DNA from: Euptelea pleiosperma
Lineage: Eukaryota; Streptophyta; Magnoliopsida; Ranunculales; Eupteleaceae
DNA: 64,000 nucleotides
Assembly: GCA_035048495.1 (NCBI GenBank)
Contig: CM068545.1
Span: forward strand, 35,540,225-35,604,224
Direction: 5' to 3'
Notes under the pieces: model-generated
Told to the model about the DNA's origin: nothing
Databases searched by the model: none
What the model saw: only the letters and a program-made list of their open reading frames with translations
Position numbers and translations under genes: made by a program
In this document: positions 34,630 to 46,784 of the stretch, piece by piece
Layout: every line of letters begins with the position of its first letter
Position numbering within the stretch: position 1 is the first letter of the stretch

Positions 34630-36051
34630 TGATGATCTAGATAAAAATTTGACTAGATGGGCTTGGGCAAATCTCCCACCGCATGCATTAGATTGAGGAA
34701 ATGGGCTACGATCGATCAACAAAAATGCTTCTTAATCACTTCGTAGGTTTTTTTTTTTTCATGATCAATCAGTTTGTAAGATCAAATGCGCGCTTGGTGT
34801 ATTTTAATGTACACACCAAATAGTAGCTAAACCAGACTTCTACCAGAAACTACAAAAAATATATATTTTTAAAAATCTTGAAGTATTTACATTCTTTCGT
34901 TTCTTCTCTTGGATGATTTCATCAAGAGATCCTAAAATCTGAGGGTGAGATTAACTTGGGAAGATTATCAGCCCTTCTATGTTCGTATCCGTAAGAATAT
35001 TGCTCAAGAACAAAAACAATAAAATCATAATTATTATCGAGCAATTCCAGATCTAATGTTCTGTCATCCACGTACGAAAAAAGTAGTAGAATCGGTTCAT
35101 TCTTTTGATTTGTTACTTACTAGTAAATGACCCGTGCCCACGGCACTCTCCGATAAAAGTGTTTTGCAAAAATTGGGTGCCTTAGACACTCAGATGGTAG
35201 AACAGACTGCGGGTGTTACCGTTTTTTCCGTTGTAACCGATAGTAATGCACAGGAGAAAAAATGAAAAAATAATGGAAATAACTGAAAAAATAGTAAACA
35301 ATTTTGAATTTTAAATTTTCAATCAAGTTTCAATCTGTTGCGCGGGGTCGAACGAGTGGGAGTGACCAAATAAATAAGGGGGATTGAGCGGCCGAAATCT
35401 GACCGTCCACATTAGATGGATGGATTTGAGCTCAACCACTCTTTATCTTATGAAACAGGATAAGATATGTGATAAGACAACTTCTCTGTTTTGTTATATA
35501 TGAAGCATAGTGGATCTCAACCACTAATTATTGAAGTCATATAAGATAAGAGGGGGTATAAGAAAACCACAGTCACTTGTTATATTGATAGTAGGTGGCC
35601 CGTGGCCTCGGCACTCCCCGTCAAAGAATTTGGCAAAATCAGGTGTGAGTGGCTGAAATCCACCGTCCATTTGGGGGATAAAATCTCGGCCCTTCTTTGT
35701 TGAAACAGATAAGAGGGGGTATAAGTGGGGAGACAACTTACCTGATTTACTTAGAAGGATACGACGTAAAAATGCCGTAACCATACTTTAACATGTATTT
35801 ACACATTCTTAATCTTCGAAAAACGTGTTGGAAGTAGTGTATTTACCTTTTTTCCTCAATTATCACATTACAATGGGACTTCTAACGCATAGGTGAGGTG
35901 GATCCCATATATAACCATCCCATCCCATCCTAGCCATACATCTCAACACATTGGGAAGGGAATTATGTTTGGACGGCTATTGAGTTTATTTCAATGTAAA
36001 TAGGCTTAGATGGTGAAAAGGTAGAAAATAGTTATATAAACCAAGGTTTAA
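34630..36051. other. MTP-A 3' flank, no other gene
   Basis: The part up to about 35,115 matches the region after the second MTP gene (to about 43,888), so it belonged to the duplicated unit. From 35,120 on, dispersed-repeat pieces take over, including a truncated CAAGGTTTAAA-family MITE (about 35,190-35,330) next to a CCCGTGCCCACGGCACTC phrase also seen near 2,660 and 35,595. Confidence 0.5.
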
Positions 36052-36417
36052 GAAACGGCCGTTATAACGGATTCAGACCTACCCCGTTACGTTATGGACC
36101 GTTAAAACGCCTAGAAAATAACGGCCGTTATAAAGAAAATAGCGGCCGTTATTTTCCGTTATAACGAAAATAATGACCGTTATTTTCTGAAAAAATTTGT
36201 AAAAAAAAAGGCCATTATTTTCGTTTTCTCCGTTATTTCCATTTTTGAAATTCAAAATTTGAATATCAGTGCCATTCTTTCCGTTATTTCAGTTTTTTTT
36301 TTCTGTTATTTTCTATTTTTTTTCCATTTTTGCCCCTGAGTTTTTTTTCGTTATAACGGAAAAAATGATAACGCCCCCAGTCCGTTATACCGTTATAACG
36401 GTCCCCTTTAAACCTTG
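36052..36417. repeat. hAT-type MITE, 'CAAGGTTTAAA' family, perfect 8-bp duplication
   Basis: ATATAAAC flanks the 366-bp element at 36044-36051 and 36418-36425. It starts CAAGGTTTAAGAAACGGCCG and ends, in reverse, CAAGGTTTAAAGGGGACCG. Internal words are of the GTTATAACGG subtype. No coding capacity. Confidence 0.9.
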
Positions 36418-36769
36418 ATATAAACTAAAAATTTCGTGAATGGGTTTTGTTGGAAAATAAATAAATTATAGTGGTCCATATGTGTGGTACGGTACGAAGG
36501 AAGTGGATTGTGGTGGTGATAATAATAAATGAATATAATATAAAATAAAATATAATGGTCATATGTGTGTCCTGTATGGCTGCGTGTAAACCATAACAAT
36601 GGTCATTAGGTAAAATAATGGTCATAGTGGTCATTAGGTAAACCAAAATGACGGTCACCAAGGGCATCCATCATTGTGGTTACTAGTTACACGCGACGTT
36701 GTTTCTTGTTTATAGATTTATCATATTTATAAGGCTATTTATGTGTTGTCTACCAGATTCACTACAAGA

Positions 36770-37010
36770 AAAATAGGATATAGCGACGAATTTTTACCGA
36801 CGGCCAGGGAAAGTTGTCTGTAAAAATACAATCACCGACGGCCATACACTAGACCGTCGCTAAAACCGCACTAAAAGAACTAGTGAACATTTTGGTGGAA
36901 AAATTTGGTCTATAGCGACGGATTTACCGACGGTCTTTGTATGGCCGTCTATAACGACGCCAGAAGTAAAACCTCACCAAAAAAAAAAAAATCAGACCGC
37001 GCCCAAAACC
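36770..37010 (+). mobile_element. CACTA transposon terminal fragment
   Basis: The sequence starts CACTACAAGAAAAATAGG, a standard CACTA end. Short repeated subterminal words in both orientations follow (AGCGACGGATTT, ACCGACGG, GGCCGTC). No transposase is found, and the matching opposite end is not certain: TTCTCTTTAGTG near 37,528 is a weak candidate. This is a terminal remnant or a small non-autonomous element. Confidence 0.65.
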
Positions 37011-38055
37011 CCTCTTTCCCCTTTTCCCAAAAACCCTACTCTCTCCCGCGAAAACTGCCCTTTCCCTCCCTAAAGTGAAATTCATCCCCCACAATTTCAA
37101 ATTTGATGTTGCTTGGTGTCACAAATGATCACCCCCAGGATTCAACGGCTTTAAATCCGATAAGACAGCACAACAAGTATTGGAGTTCGTCTGACGAACT
37201 CGAACAATGGAGTCTTCAAAAATTGAGAAAACAATATAAAGAAGAAAAGAGAAGAGAAGAAGAAAGTTATTTTGTGTCTAAAACAAAAAGAAGGGACATC
37301 CTTCTATAGAAAGAGATTCACCTTATTTCTATTAAGGATTCAATAAATATGGAATAAAGTTACATTCGTAACGGTAAAAAATGATTATTGTAATTAAAGA
37401 AATTTGGTTAGAAATATGCAATACAGGCACATGTATTTTTGACTTAACAGTCAAAAACCGACTAGTACAATAATATTTCGATTACAAAATTAAAATTTAA
37501 GGAGTCAAAATTATTATAAATCATGAGTTATTCTCTTTAGTGCATTAAAAATATTTCGATTACAAAATTCTTAATACTCAAACTCAAATATGAAGATAAC
37601 AGTTTCTTCAAACATGTGAGAGTCTGAAATTTCTCACTATTTTTTTTCTCTTGGAATCTTACCCTCCCAGTGTTGGATTTCTTGTCTGTTTTGAGAACAT
37701 TTTGCTTCGAAGCTTGGAGAACTGTCAAGAAAGAAGCTCTTTGACGTGAGTCCATTGAAATCCTATTTTTTTCAAAAATTTGAAAATGCATATTTTTCAG
37801 GGTGCAATCAAACAGCCATTCAATGCATTTCCCGATTGTATTTTCTTGAGAAAACGTTCCAAGGTAAAACAGGATTTTCCCAAGAAAATTTTCCTTGCAA
37901 TCAAACAAGCCCAAAGGGTATTTAATGAGAAGCACAAATTGCTTGATCCAATACAGGGTACAGGTTTCTTACCATACAAACTGCACGATCTGGGGGACAA
38001 TCGTGTGACACAAATTAGTCCAATACAAGGTTCACAAGTTTCTCATCATACAAAC
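37011..38055. other. No gene recognised
   Basis: A short plus-strand frame at 37,103-37,309 is rich in Lys and Glu but matches nothing I know. It may be inner sequence of the CACTA remnant. The stretch 37,770-37,910 contains GTGCAATCAAACAGCC and CTTGCAATCAAACAAGCCC, end-like words of a Harbinger-type MITE. Confidence 0.35.
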
Positions 38056-38440
38056 CAAGGTTTAAAGGAGGCCGTTTTAACGGTTAAACGGACTGGGGGC
38101 GTTACCGTTTATACGGCCGTTAAAACGGATTGAAACGGTCAGGGGCAAAAATGGAAAAAAAATGGAATTAAACGGATTTTAACCGAAACAAACGGAAAAA
38201 GTGGCACTGAAATTCAAATTTTGAAATTTGAAAATTAAAAAAAAAATGGAATTTAACGAATTTTAACTGTTTTAACGGCCGTTTGTTTTGCACAATTTTT
38301 TGAAATTAAACGGCTGTTTAAACGATTTTTAACGGCCGTTAAAACAAAAAAATGGCCGTTTTTTTCAAAACCGATAAAACGGGTTTAAACGGAAACGGGC
38401 TTGGGGCGTTACCGTTTAAATGGCCGTTTTTAAAACCATG
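38056..38440. repeat. hAT-type MITE, 'CAAGGTTTAAA' family, perfect 8-bp duplication
   Basis: ATACAAAC flanks the 385-bp element at 38048-38055 and 38441-38448. It starts CAAGGTTTAAAGGAGGCCG and ends, in reverse, CATGGTTTTAAAAACGGCC. These are the same two end types as in the compound element at 21,522. Internal words are of the GTTTAAACGG subtype. Confidence 0.9.
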
Positions 38441-38936
38441 ATACAAACTGCAGGATTTGGGGGACAATCGACGAGACTTGCTCAGATATCACGCAAGTTT
38501 TGATGACAAATGTGGAGGCATCTCATTGGCCTCTTTGGATTGGAAAGACGTGCATCCTTTGTATGACATACACTATTACTACAAAGCCCGTGACTACCAC
38601 AGAATTCTGGCACGTACCTGAGTACTTTTGCCACCTACTCATCTGCTTTTTTTCTGATTTTGTTATAAAAAAATAAGAAAATACTCACATGGGTACGTGG
38701 CGAAAGGCACTATGGTACGTAGCAAGAATTCTGTGGTAGTCACTAGTCGTTACTTTTTATGCAAAGTAAGTTGATGAGATAAGACTGCTTTTGTTTTTGT
38801 CCTATACCAAAAGGGCTGTGATTTAGATATTTTCTATTTCTTGATAAGCACCATACTTTTCCAAAGCGGTGGGAAAACTTTTCTTAGAATTATATTCTGT
38901 GGCACGTAAGCATTGCTTAATAGTAAGGAATTGATT

Positions 38937-38946
38937 CTATAAAAAA
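38937..38946 (+). promoter_or_regulatory. TATA box of MTP-B
   Basis: TCTATAAAAA lies about 50 bp before the ATG, in the same context as the MTP-A box (ATTGATTCTATAAAAA). The promoter was therefore copied with the gene. Confidence 0.65.
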
Positions 38947-38991
38947 GAATAGTTACCTCTTCCCTTTTCTTCAAGCAAAATCTGAGTGAAG

Positions 38992-41900
38992 ATGGCTACA
39001 GGTATTCGCTCCGATTCGTTGCACTACAGAACGGAACTTCTCTCTCAGACCCCGGCTGTTGCCGAGGAAACTGTGGCTGTATCGGCTGAGCCACCATGGA
39101 GGCTAAATTTTGATGACGTCCATTTGCCAGAAGGACGCATGGATCGTTGTTTCGGTTTTGCTGATTTTCTAAGAACTCTTAGTAATCTCTCCTCTCTATG
39201 TGTTTATCATTCTTATTTGCTTTGGACGTGTTGATTGCCAATTTTCCTGTGGAAAAATTGTATTTTATCGGAAAAATATAATTTCTCTTTGTTTGATAGC
39301 CGTTTTAAAATTTTACTGAGAAAATCTCATTTTTTCTCATCCAATCTTGGAATTCATTTCCGTTCCACATGGGTGAGAATTCGTTTACAGGAAAATCGAC
39401 GCTTACGCTTATTTTCTTATAGAATTGAAAATTGTTTATTTTCTCGGGTGCAATCAAACAGACTTATCACGTGTACGAAATGACCTTGATAGGAAATAGA
39501 GGGGGGGTGTTTGGTTGCTACAATAAGCCTATTCTGAGTAACTTTCATGCAGACAAAATAATTCCATGTTCTTCCGGGAATTGTTTGCCTGTTTGAGGTA
39601 CTAAAAAGTTGGAAATCCTGAATAAAATATACAAGCCAATAAAAGAGGGTCGGGCTCCGGTGACTGGCTCCCGTTACAGGATACAATATGAGCCACGTGG
39701 CACTCTTAGAGGTCTCTGACCTTATGGATGTTTGGCCAATCCCTATGTGGACCTACAAACCTAATATCAGCTTGATTAATGATTTTAAACCTTTGGATCT
39801 TTGTACCTCAAACCCTTGAGAATAAACTTGTGGTGTCAAACAAACAAATTTTTAAGTGTTTGGGGCTTTAAAATTCCCTTTGATGCTATCTTTCTTTCTT
39901 TAATTAGTTTGTTCACATCTAGTTAAATCGTTGATGTAGGAAAACGAGGAAAGATTGCAGAATATTACAAGAAGCAGGAGAAGCTTCTGAAAGGATTCAA
40001 TGAAATGGAGACCATTAATGATTCGGATTGTTTGCCTGCAAGTCTAACACAGGTTGGTTCTCTTCTCTTTCATCTTCTAGCAGGCAATTTTAGATGTTTC
40101 AAGGATTTTTTCATATATATTGATTAAATGTGTTGCATGGCCCTCATAGCTGTAAACACGGGATAGCTATTCATCAATCTGGATCGTTCATTTTGTGGCC
40201 CATCTTTGATGGGGTTAATACCATCAACCCCCCGCTCATGTCTTTTTGTGGTCTACCGCGCAGGCTAGCTAGCAAGACTCCCATCCTATGTACCAATGTT
40301 TTAAAACTTGGAACTTGGACTCAACTCAGAAGTCCATTGGGTCGAGTCACCTCGATGACTTGGGAGTCGACTCGGTGAGTCATTAAACTATTTATTAAAT
40401 ATTTAAAGGAATTTTTGACATACCCCCCATGTTATCTTTAAAATTTGACATACCCCCCCACCCCTCCAAATTTGAAAAAGCTGACATACCCCCCTATGAC
40501 TCGGTCCACTGTCATTTGACCAGTGTTGACCCGAGTTGACTACCTAATTTTGTATTAAATGACAAAAACGCCATTGTCTTCAACCTTAGAACAAGGGTTT
40601 GGACAAAAATCCCAAATCAAACGGCTGTGGTGGATGGCGGGCTAAGAGATACTAATGGGTTGGCCGCCCATCACCGGCGACCAACCCACCGGAGTCTCAT
40701 GGCCGGCCGGCCACCACTTTGGCAATAATTTAAAACCCAAGGTGAAAAAAAAAAAAAACACAAAGCGTACAATTTTAGTTTTAAATTTTTCATTAACAAA
40801 AATGAAAAATAAGACAAAGCAATTTATATTTTAAGCTTTTGAGATTTGGATTTTGGAAAGATGGGTTTTCCCAATTTTAAAATTTTATTCTACAATAATA
40901 TCCATAAAAAATCTCATTCATTCATGAGTTTTATTTATTTTTTGGGGATTTTTCTTCTCATTATTTGTTTAATTCATCAAAAAATCTCAAGTTTACTAAC
41001 ATGGGTTTTAATTTTTATTTTTAATCATCTTTTCATGCTTGATTTGGGGTATGGGTTTTGGCCTAAACCCAAACCTTTGATCTAATGTTGAAGACAAGGG
41101 CACTTTCGTCCTTTAATACAAAATTAGGTAGTCAACTCGGGTCAACACTGGTCAAATGACAGTGGACTGAGTCATAGGGGGGTATGTCAAAAATTCCCAA
41201 TATTTAAATGTATAAAAAATAATATTTATTAAAAACTTTGAAAATTCATAAAATATAGAAAAAATACTAAAATCTTTAAAAGTTCAGCAAAAAAAAAAAC
41301 AGAGTTTCGAGTAGACTTGGCCTTTAAACGGTTGATTCAGCTGAATTTCCGAGCCAACCCGTCAACGCTTGCAAATCAAAGGGGTATTTCGGTCAAATGT
41401 TAAAAAGGGGTGGTAATGGGCCGAGCTGGCCGATTGGCTTTTAGGCCCTACCCTAATACTGCTGGCCTTGGGCTGCATTAAAAATGGTCAGATGGGCTGG
41501 GATTAGGTATGATTTTAAGGCCTGTTAGATAAATGGGCTGGAATTGGGCTTAATTTGATAAAGAAAGTACCTTAGGCTTTGTCCAGACCTAAAAGCCTGG
41601 CGTGTTATGTCTATTAGTGGGCGGGCTTGGGCCTGAAATCTTTAGAGTTGTTAATGGACCGGCCAGTCTCGGCCTAACTACATGTATCTTAGGCCAGGCT
41701 CGGGCTAAGCTAGGCCCGTCCAAACCCAGCCCACTAACACCCACAGTGATTTAGCATCATCCCTAGGTAGGTGAGCCGTTCTATGATTTAGACTTCTATA
41801 AAAAAAAATGATGCAGAAGGCCCTCGAATTTCCACCTAGTGCATACGTATACACTCTTTCGGGGTCACTAGCCCCCTGAATGTTTGGCCACACCATGGTG

Positions 41901-43508
41901 AACCTACACACCAAAAATCAGTGTGATTGGTGATTTCTAGCCGTAGGATTCAAGCACTTTTTCATCATGGGTTTCATGAACAGGCCTATGGGTTGGTTCC
42001 AAGTCCATTATCAAAAGTCCTCAAATCCAATGACTAGGAATCACCAATCACACTGATTTTTAGTGTATGTGTGTCAGCCGAGGTATGGGCCAAACATTCA
42101 GGGAGCTAGTGGGCCCGAAAGAGTGTACTACATGGCAATTTGAGGGACTTCTGCATCAAGGGTAAAACACTACAACATTAGAACACATTGGACGGTGTTA
42201 AGCAATGCTTGGATTACTTTTTTTTTCTTCTTCTAATTCCAGAAAAGAAAGACTTAATTGTCATTTAATTATCTATGAAAACCTGTGTTTTTAAGGATGA
42301 AATGAAGAAACCTGCAAGGAGCGAGAGGATAGCAATTCATGCCTCCAATGTGGCCAACTTGTTGCTTTTCATAGCTAAAGTTTACGCTTCCCTGGAGAGC
42401 AGATCCTTGGCTGTGATCGCGTCAACCTTGGACTCTCTCTTGGATCTCTTATCAGGGTTCATTCTATGGTTTACTGCCCATGCCATGAGAAAACCAAATC
42501 AATATCAGTATCCCATCGGCAAGAGACGGATGCAACCACTGGTACGTATTGGCTACAGTCCGTCGGCGATGATCGTCCTCCAGTCCATTATGTAAGACTA
42601 ATTGCACAAAATTAATTTGCAGGGCATCATTGTTTTTGCTTCAGTAATGGCAACTCTCGGACTACAAATATTATTAGAGTCTGGTCGGGAACTCATTTCA
42701 AAGGTATGTGATTTTCATCTTATTCACTGATACAGCTTATCATATACCATCCATTCTGCCTCGAGATCCGACAAAAATTCACACACCACAAGGTTCTATG
42801 CATGACACTAACATCTGTTGGCACAAAATAATGCATTTCTGCAGTCTCACCCCGGTTTGGATCCTGCGAAGGAAAAATGGATGATTGGGATCATGGTTTC
42901 TGTCACAGTAGTGAAGTTTGCGCTCATGATGTATTGTCGAAGGTTTAAAAATGAAATCGTTAGAGCCTATGCTCAAGATCATTTCTTCGATGTCGTTACC
43001 AACTCAATTGGTCTAGCAGCAGCCGTCCTCGCCATCCGATTCTATTGGTGGATAGATCCTTCTGGAGCTATATTAGTGAGTAGACTTCGACACTTATATA
43101 ACTGTTTTGACATTTATTAACTGCTGATCGTCAATTAACGATGTACATTGAACTCTAATGCAGATAGCCCTATACACAATAGGTATGTGGGCGAAGACGG
43201 TTGTCGAAAATGTGTGGTCATTGATAGGGAGAACGGCCCCACCAGATTACTTATCAAAGCTAACATATCTCATCTGGAACCATAATGAGGAGATCAAGTA
43301 TATTGACACAGTTAGGGCGTACACATTTGGTTCTCACTACTTTGTAGAGGTAGACATAGTTTTACCTTGGGACATGCTCCTTAACCAAGCACATAATATT
43401 GGTGAAACACTGCAAGAGAAGCTCGAGCAACTCCCCGAAGTCGAGCGAGCCTTTGTTCATATAGATTTCGAGTTCACTCATAGGCTCGAACATAAGTCCA
43501 AGGTATGA
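38992..43508 (+). CDS. MTP9/10-like: Mn-type cation diffusion facilitator, metal tolerance protein 9/10-like (MTP-B)
   Basis: Exons: 38992-39181, 39940-40052, 42296-42541, 42623-42703, 42845-43075 and 43164-43508, GT-AG, 401 codons. Exons 2-6 have the same lengths as in MTP-A, and exon 1 is six bases shorter. Both metal motifs are intact: DSLLD at about 147-151 and DHFFD at about 255-259. The N-terminus before TM1 differs most from MTP-A ([20 protein letters not shown] here), while the membrane and C-terminal parts are nearly the same. A lone change from Gly to Trp in VLPWDMLL (VLPGDMLL in MTP-A) lies in the cytosolic domain. Expected function is Mn/H+ exchange into an endomembrane compartment. 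The gene looks intact. Intron 2 carries two fold-back elements that MTP-A lacks. Confidence 0.93.
40408..41198. repeat. Large fold-back element in MTP-B intron 2
   Basis: The left end GGAATTTTTGACATACCCCC is mirrored on the right. The arms also share CCACTGTCATTTGACCAGTG, then TTGACCCGAGTTGACTACC and TTTTGTATTAAA. Flanks are AATATTTAAA on both sides, with one extra C at the right joint, which fits a 9-10 bp Mutator-like duplication. The middle (about 40,600-41,080) is unique sequence with a G+C-rich GGCCGGCCGGCC patch and an AT-rich half. No host exon was recognised in it. Confidence 0.65.
41810..42157. repeat. Fold-back MITE in MTP-B intron 2
   Basis: The arms start GATGCAGAAGGCCCTCGAAT on the left and GATGCAGAAGTCCCTCAAAT on the right in reverse. 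They share ACACTCTTTCGGG, CCCTGAATGTTTGGCC and AATCAGTGTGATTGGTGATT. The element is 348 bp and non-coding. No clear target duplication. MTP-A lacks it. Confidence 0.7.
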
Positions 43509-44640
43509 TGATGATTTCGATAAGAACCACAGGTTTTTCGAATTCGACTAGATGGGCTTGAGCAAATCTTACACCGCATTTGATTGATCAAATGTGCTAC
43601 GATCAACATAAATGCTTCTTAGAGATTTAGTTATATCGATCACTTTGTAAGATTAACTGCTTGGCGCATTTTTATGTACAGAACAGATGGTAGCTAAACC
43701 AGACCTCTACCGGAGTTATATTATCAAAGGAGTTACATTGCTTAGCAAAAATAATCCGCCCTTCTTTGGATTTCTCTGTAAGAATATTGCTCAAGAACTA
43801 ACAATAAAATTGTAAGCAATTGCGGATTCAATGTTTTGTTATCTAGGAAAAATTAGTAGAATCAGTTCATTCTTTTGGTTTGTTACTTGTTGTTGATGGA
43901 GAGAGGAGAATCGAACTCGGTCTTTACATGTTTCTAGTCTTCGAAAAATGTTTTGGAGGTATTGTGTCCTGCTCTTCCTACCAAATAGCTTCCCATTATT
44001 AGTCGAACACTCTGAATCTTCCAGATCAATGGATACTCTGACATGGTTCCGACCTGCGGTGGTTATTCTAAAAGTGTATGAATTGGCAAGCAAGTCCAAA
44101 TGTAATGTTTTGTTATCTATGAAAAAAAGTAGTAGAATCAGTTCATTCTTTTTGTTTGTTACTCATACAAGCGTAAGAGGAAAGTTACCCGTTTGATAGA
44201 GAGTAGAATCGTTTTTATTTGTTTCTCGTCTCGAAAAATATGCTGGCGGAGTTAGTGTCTTCACCTTCTTTCCTTAGCACATTACAATGGGAGTTCTAAT
44301 GCACGGGTGAGAGATGGAACTTCCCCCTTATGTGCTTATAATAGATACATATTGTAATTCTACTCATCACCAAATTAGAAGTTTAATTTGAGGGGTTTAC
44401 AATAATTAATGAGGAGATTTCACAACGAAAAGCAATCCTTGCTATATATCAATTCCTTATTTCTTTAGATGTCACAACTTTAGTAGAAATTGGTTTTATT
44501 TTCTTGTCTAACTTGATATGGTCTAGTTCTCCAATCTGAAAAACAACAATTTTGGGATGAATTAGATTATGTTAGAGGATTAGGAGTTCTTTCCTAAGCT
44601 AGCCTAACTTGGACGTCCTCGCATTACATCAAATCAAATT
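43509..44640. other. MTP-B 3' flank
   Basis: The first 380 bp resemble the MTP-A 3' flank. A piece containing TAATGTTTTGTTATCTA and GTAGAATCAGTTCATTC occurs twice (about 43,829-43,890 and 44,100-44,163), a small local duplication. No further gene is seen. Confidence 0.5.
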
Positions 44641-45283
44641 CATATCTTATTGAAGTGTGGAGAGTTTATACAAAAACCGATACCTTTTCGGTTTGAAAAC
44701 ATGTGGCCGAGACATGAAGGTTTCATAGCAAATGTTAGAGGCTGGTGGGAGTCTTTTGAGTTTAAAGGCAAACCGGGTTTTGTATTCGGAAGAAAGCGCA
44801 CTGAAGGAAAAATTGAGAGAAGGGAACAAAAATGAGTCGAGAGGGTGGACTTGAAGATGGAGAATATTATGGATAGGATCAAATGTATAGATGAGTGGGA
44901 AAAGCATAAAGTGCTCGAGATTGAGGAGAGAGTTTCTTGGGAAGTTGAAGAAGGAATTTTAGAAGTGGGCATTATTAAAGGAAATCAATTGGAAACAAAA
45001 ATCCTGAGTGAGATGGCGCTCAAAGAAGGGGAAAGTAATACAAAAAATTTCTAGAAAATGGCAAACCAAAGGAGGAGGAACAACTAGATCGCCTCCATAG
45101 AGATTAGAGATCAAATCTTTGAAGAGAATGAAGAGTTACGGAAACACATTGGAGATTTCTACTCAGATTTGTTCTCAGAATCTATTCGCTCTAGACCCAA
45201 ATTAGACGGTCTCACTTTTCACAGTATCGGTGTAGTCTTTAGAGAATGGTTGGAGAGAGTTTTTCAGTGAGGAAGATGTGAAT
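44641..45283 (+). pseudogene. L1-type LINE fragment cut by the CACTA element
   Basis: The plus strand reads KPIPFRFENMWPRHEGF, then VRGWWESFEFKGKPGF. After stops and frame changes come EGESNTKNF, KMANQRRRNN, HIGDFYSDLF and a REWLERVF-like end. This is the region just before the reverse transcriptase in plant L1 elements. It stops exactly at the CACTA terminus at 45,284. Polymerase motifs would be expected next and are absent from the window, so the rest may lie beyond the CACTA insertion. Confidence 0.75.
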
Positions 45284-45585
45284 CACTACTAGAAAAAGCA
45301 CATACGGCGTCGGATAACCATTTAGCGTCGATTTTTTTTTCATAAAAAATCGACGCGAATAGCAGTGACGTGGAATCTATGTGTCGATTATATACCGACG
45401 TGTTAAATTAAGCTATGGCGTCGGTTTTAACAAAAACCGATGCCAAAGTATCAATATTGGCGTCGGTTTTTGAAAAAACCAACGCCAATTGTCAATAACT
45501 ATTTGAAAAAACCGACACCAATTGTCAATAATAATTATTTGGCGTCGGTTTAGCCAAAAACCGACGCCAATTGTAAATTTTTTTT
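45284..45585 (+). repeat. CACTA terminus and subterminal repeats
   Basis: After the terminus the words GGCGTCGGTTTT and AAAACCGACGCC alternate in both orientations at least six times. Such subterminal arrays are where CACTA-encoded TNPA-type proteins bind in characterised elements. The 3-bp flank to the left is AAT; the partner is out of view. Confidence 0.8.
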
Positions 45586-45629
45586 TTTATACCCTATTTG
45601 TTTCTGTTATGTCGCCTATACCCACCTGC

Positions 45630-45965
45630 AATACAGTAAAAATTTCAAACCTATTCAACAATACATTCAAACCATTCAACTATATATTCAAACCATTCAA
45701 CTATACGTTCAAAACCTATTAATACATTCAAACCCATTCAACTATATATTCAAACCATTCTATTTAATAATACATTCAAATCCATTGAACTATAGATTTA
45801 AACCATTCAACTATTCATTCAAACCATTTAACAATGCATTCAAACCATTCAACGTATATTCATACCCATTTCAAAACCATTTAACTATACATTAACTCAG
45901 TAGTTCAAACACATTCAAACCTACTAAAACAATACAACTATACATTCAGACCATTCAACTAGGAC
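45630..45965. repeat. Minisatellite in the CACTA 3' region
   Basis: Degenerate units built on ACATTCAAACCATTCAACTA, about 18-25 bp each, run for some 330 bp. No coding sense. Confidence 0.75.
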
Positions 45966-46784
45966 ATAAGAAATTTTGAAGTAATGAAAGATAAATTAAA
46001 ACGAAAAGGCATGCACCCCCAATAACTCATCAGTTAGTAGGTTGCAAACAAGTTAAAGTTATCGCAAACAAGTATAGGTTGCAAACAATAACTTGATCAT
46101 TATAAATTAAAGTTAAAATAAGGTTGATATATATACCCACGTAATTTCCTAAAAAAATGGCTAATCGTCTGCAAAAAAAAAGAAATGATCATCGATCAGA
46201 AGAATATAATTAGATATATAGAACTAGAAAATGAACATGTATTAGCTTAGAGACAAAAAAAAAAGAACAATATACCATAATTCTCTTGGAAGAGTATAAT
46301 CTACTCAGCTCTACATTCTGTCAGCTCTTCAATTGAGTAGCTAACTTTTGATTTAAAAAATGTGACTTAATTAATCAGAAAATAGGTAGAGACCTAATTA
46401 ATAAAATGATTTTAAGACGTACAAGTGGACCTAAAATATGTATAACAAATCGCTCACCGACGATTGAATTGTGTCATCATCATATTCGCTAACGAGGTCT
46501 CTCATGTACCTCATTACAAAAAATTCACAAGATTTCATGTCATCTTGCTTCGGGCACTACGTAGAAAAATATAATTTGTTAATTAACTAAAAAAATGAAC
46601 TTTTGACCAATAAAAAACTACAAGTACTAGTATACCTTAACTACCCTCCATAATGGTTCTTTCTTCCTTAATTTGTGGCCGTAATGGATTTCAAATTGTT
46701 TGAATGCACTACAAGAAAGGAATCAAAAGCTTTCAATTAATTTTTGGATGCATATATGTATCAATATTACTTAATTTCTTGTTC

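Noticed and set aside
37103..37309. A small Lys/Glu-rich protein
   Set aside because: No homology that I recognise; it lies just inside a CACTA remnant and has no promoter or splice context.
37516..37532. Right end of the 36,770 CACTA element (TTCTCTTTAGTG)
   Set aside because: The motif is imperfect and the 3-bp flanks do not match (ATT versus CAT). Left open.
46707..46730. A second CACTA terminus (CACTACAAGAAAGG)
   Set aside because: It fits the motif, but no subterminal repeats and no partner end follow. It could be chance or an old nested end inside the larger CACTA.
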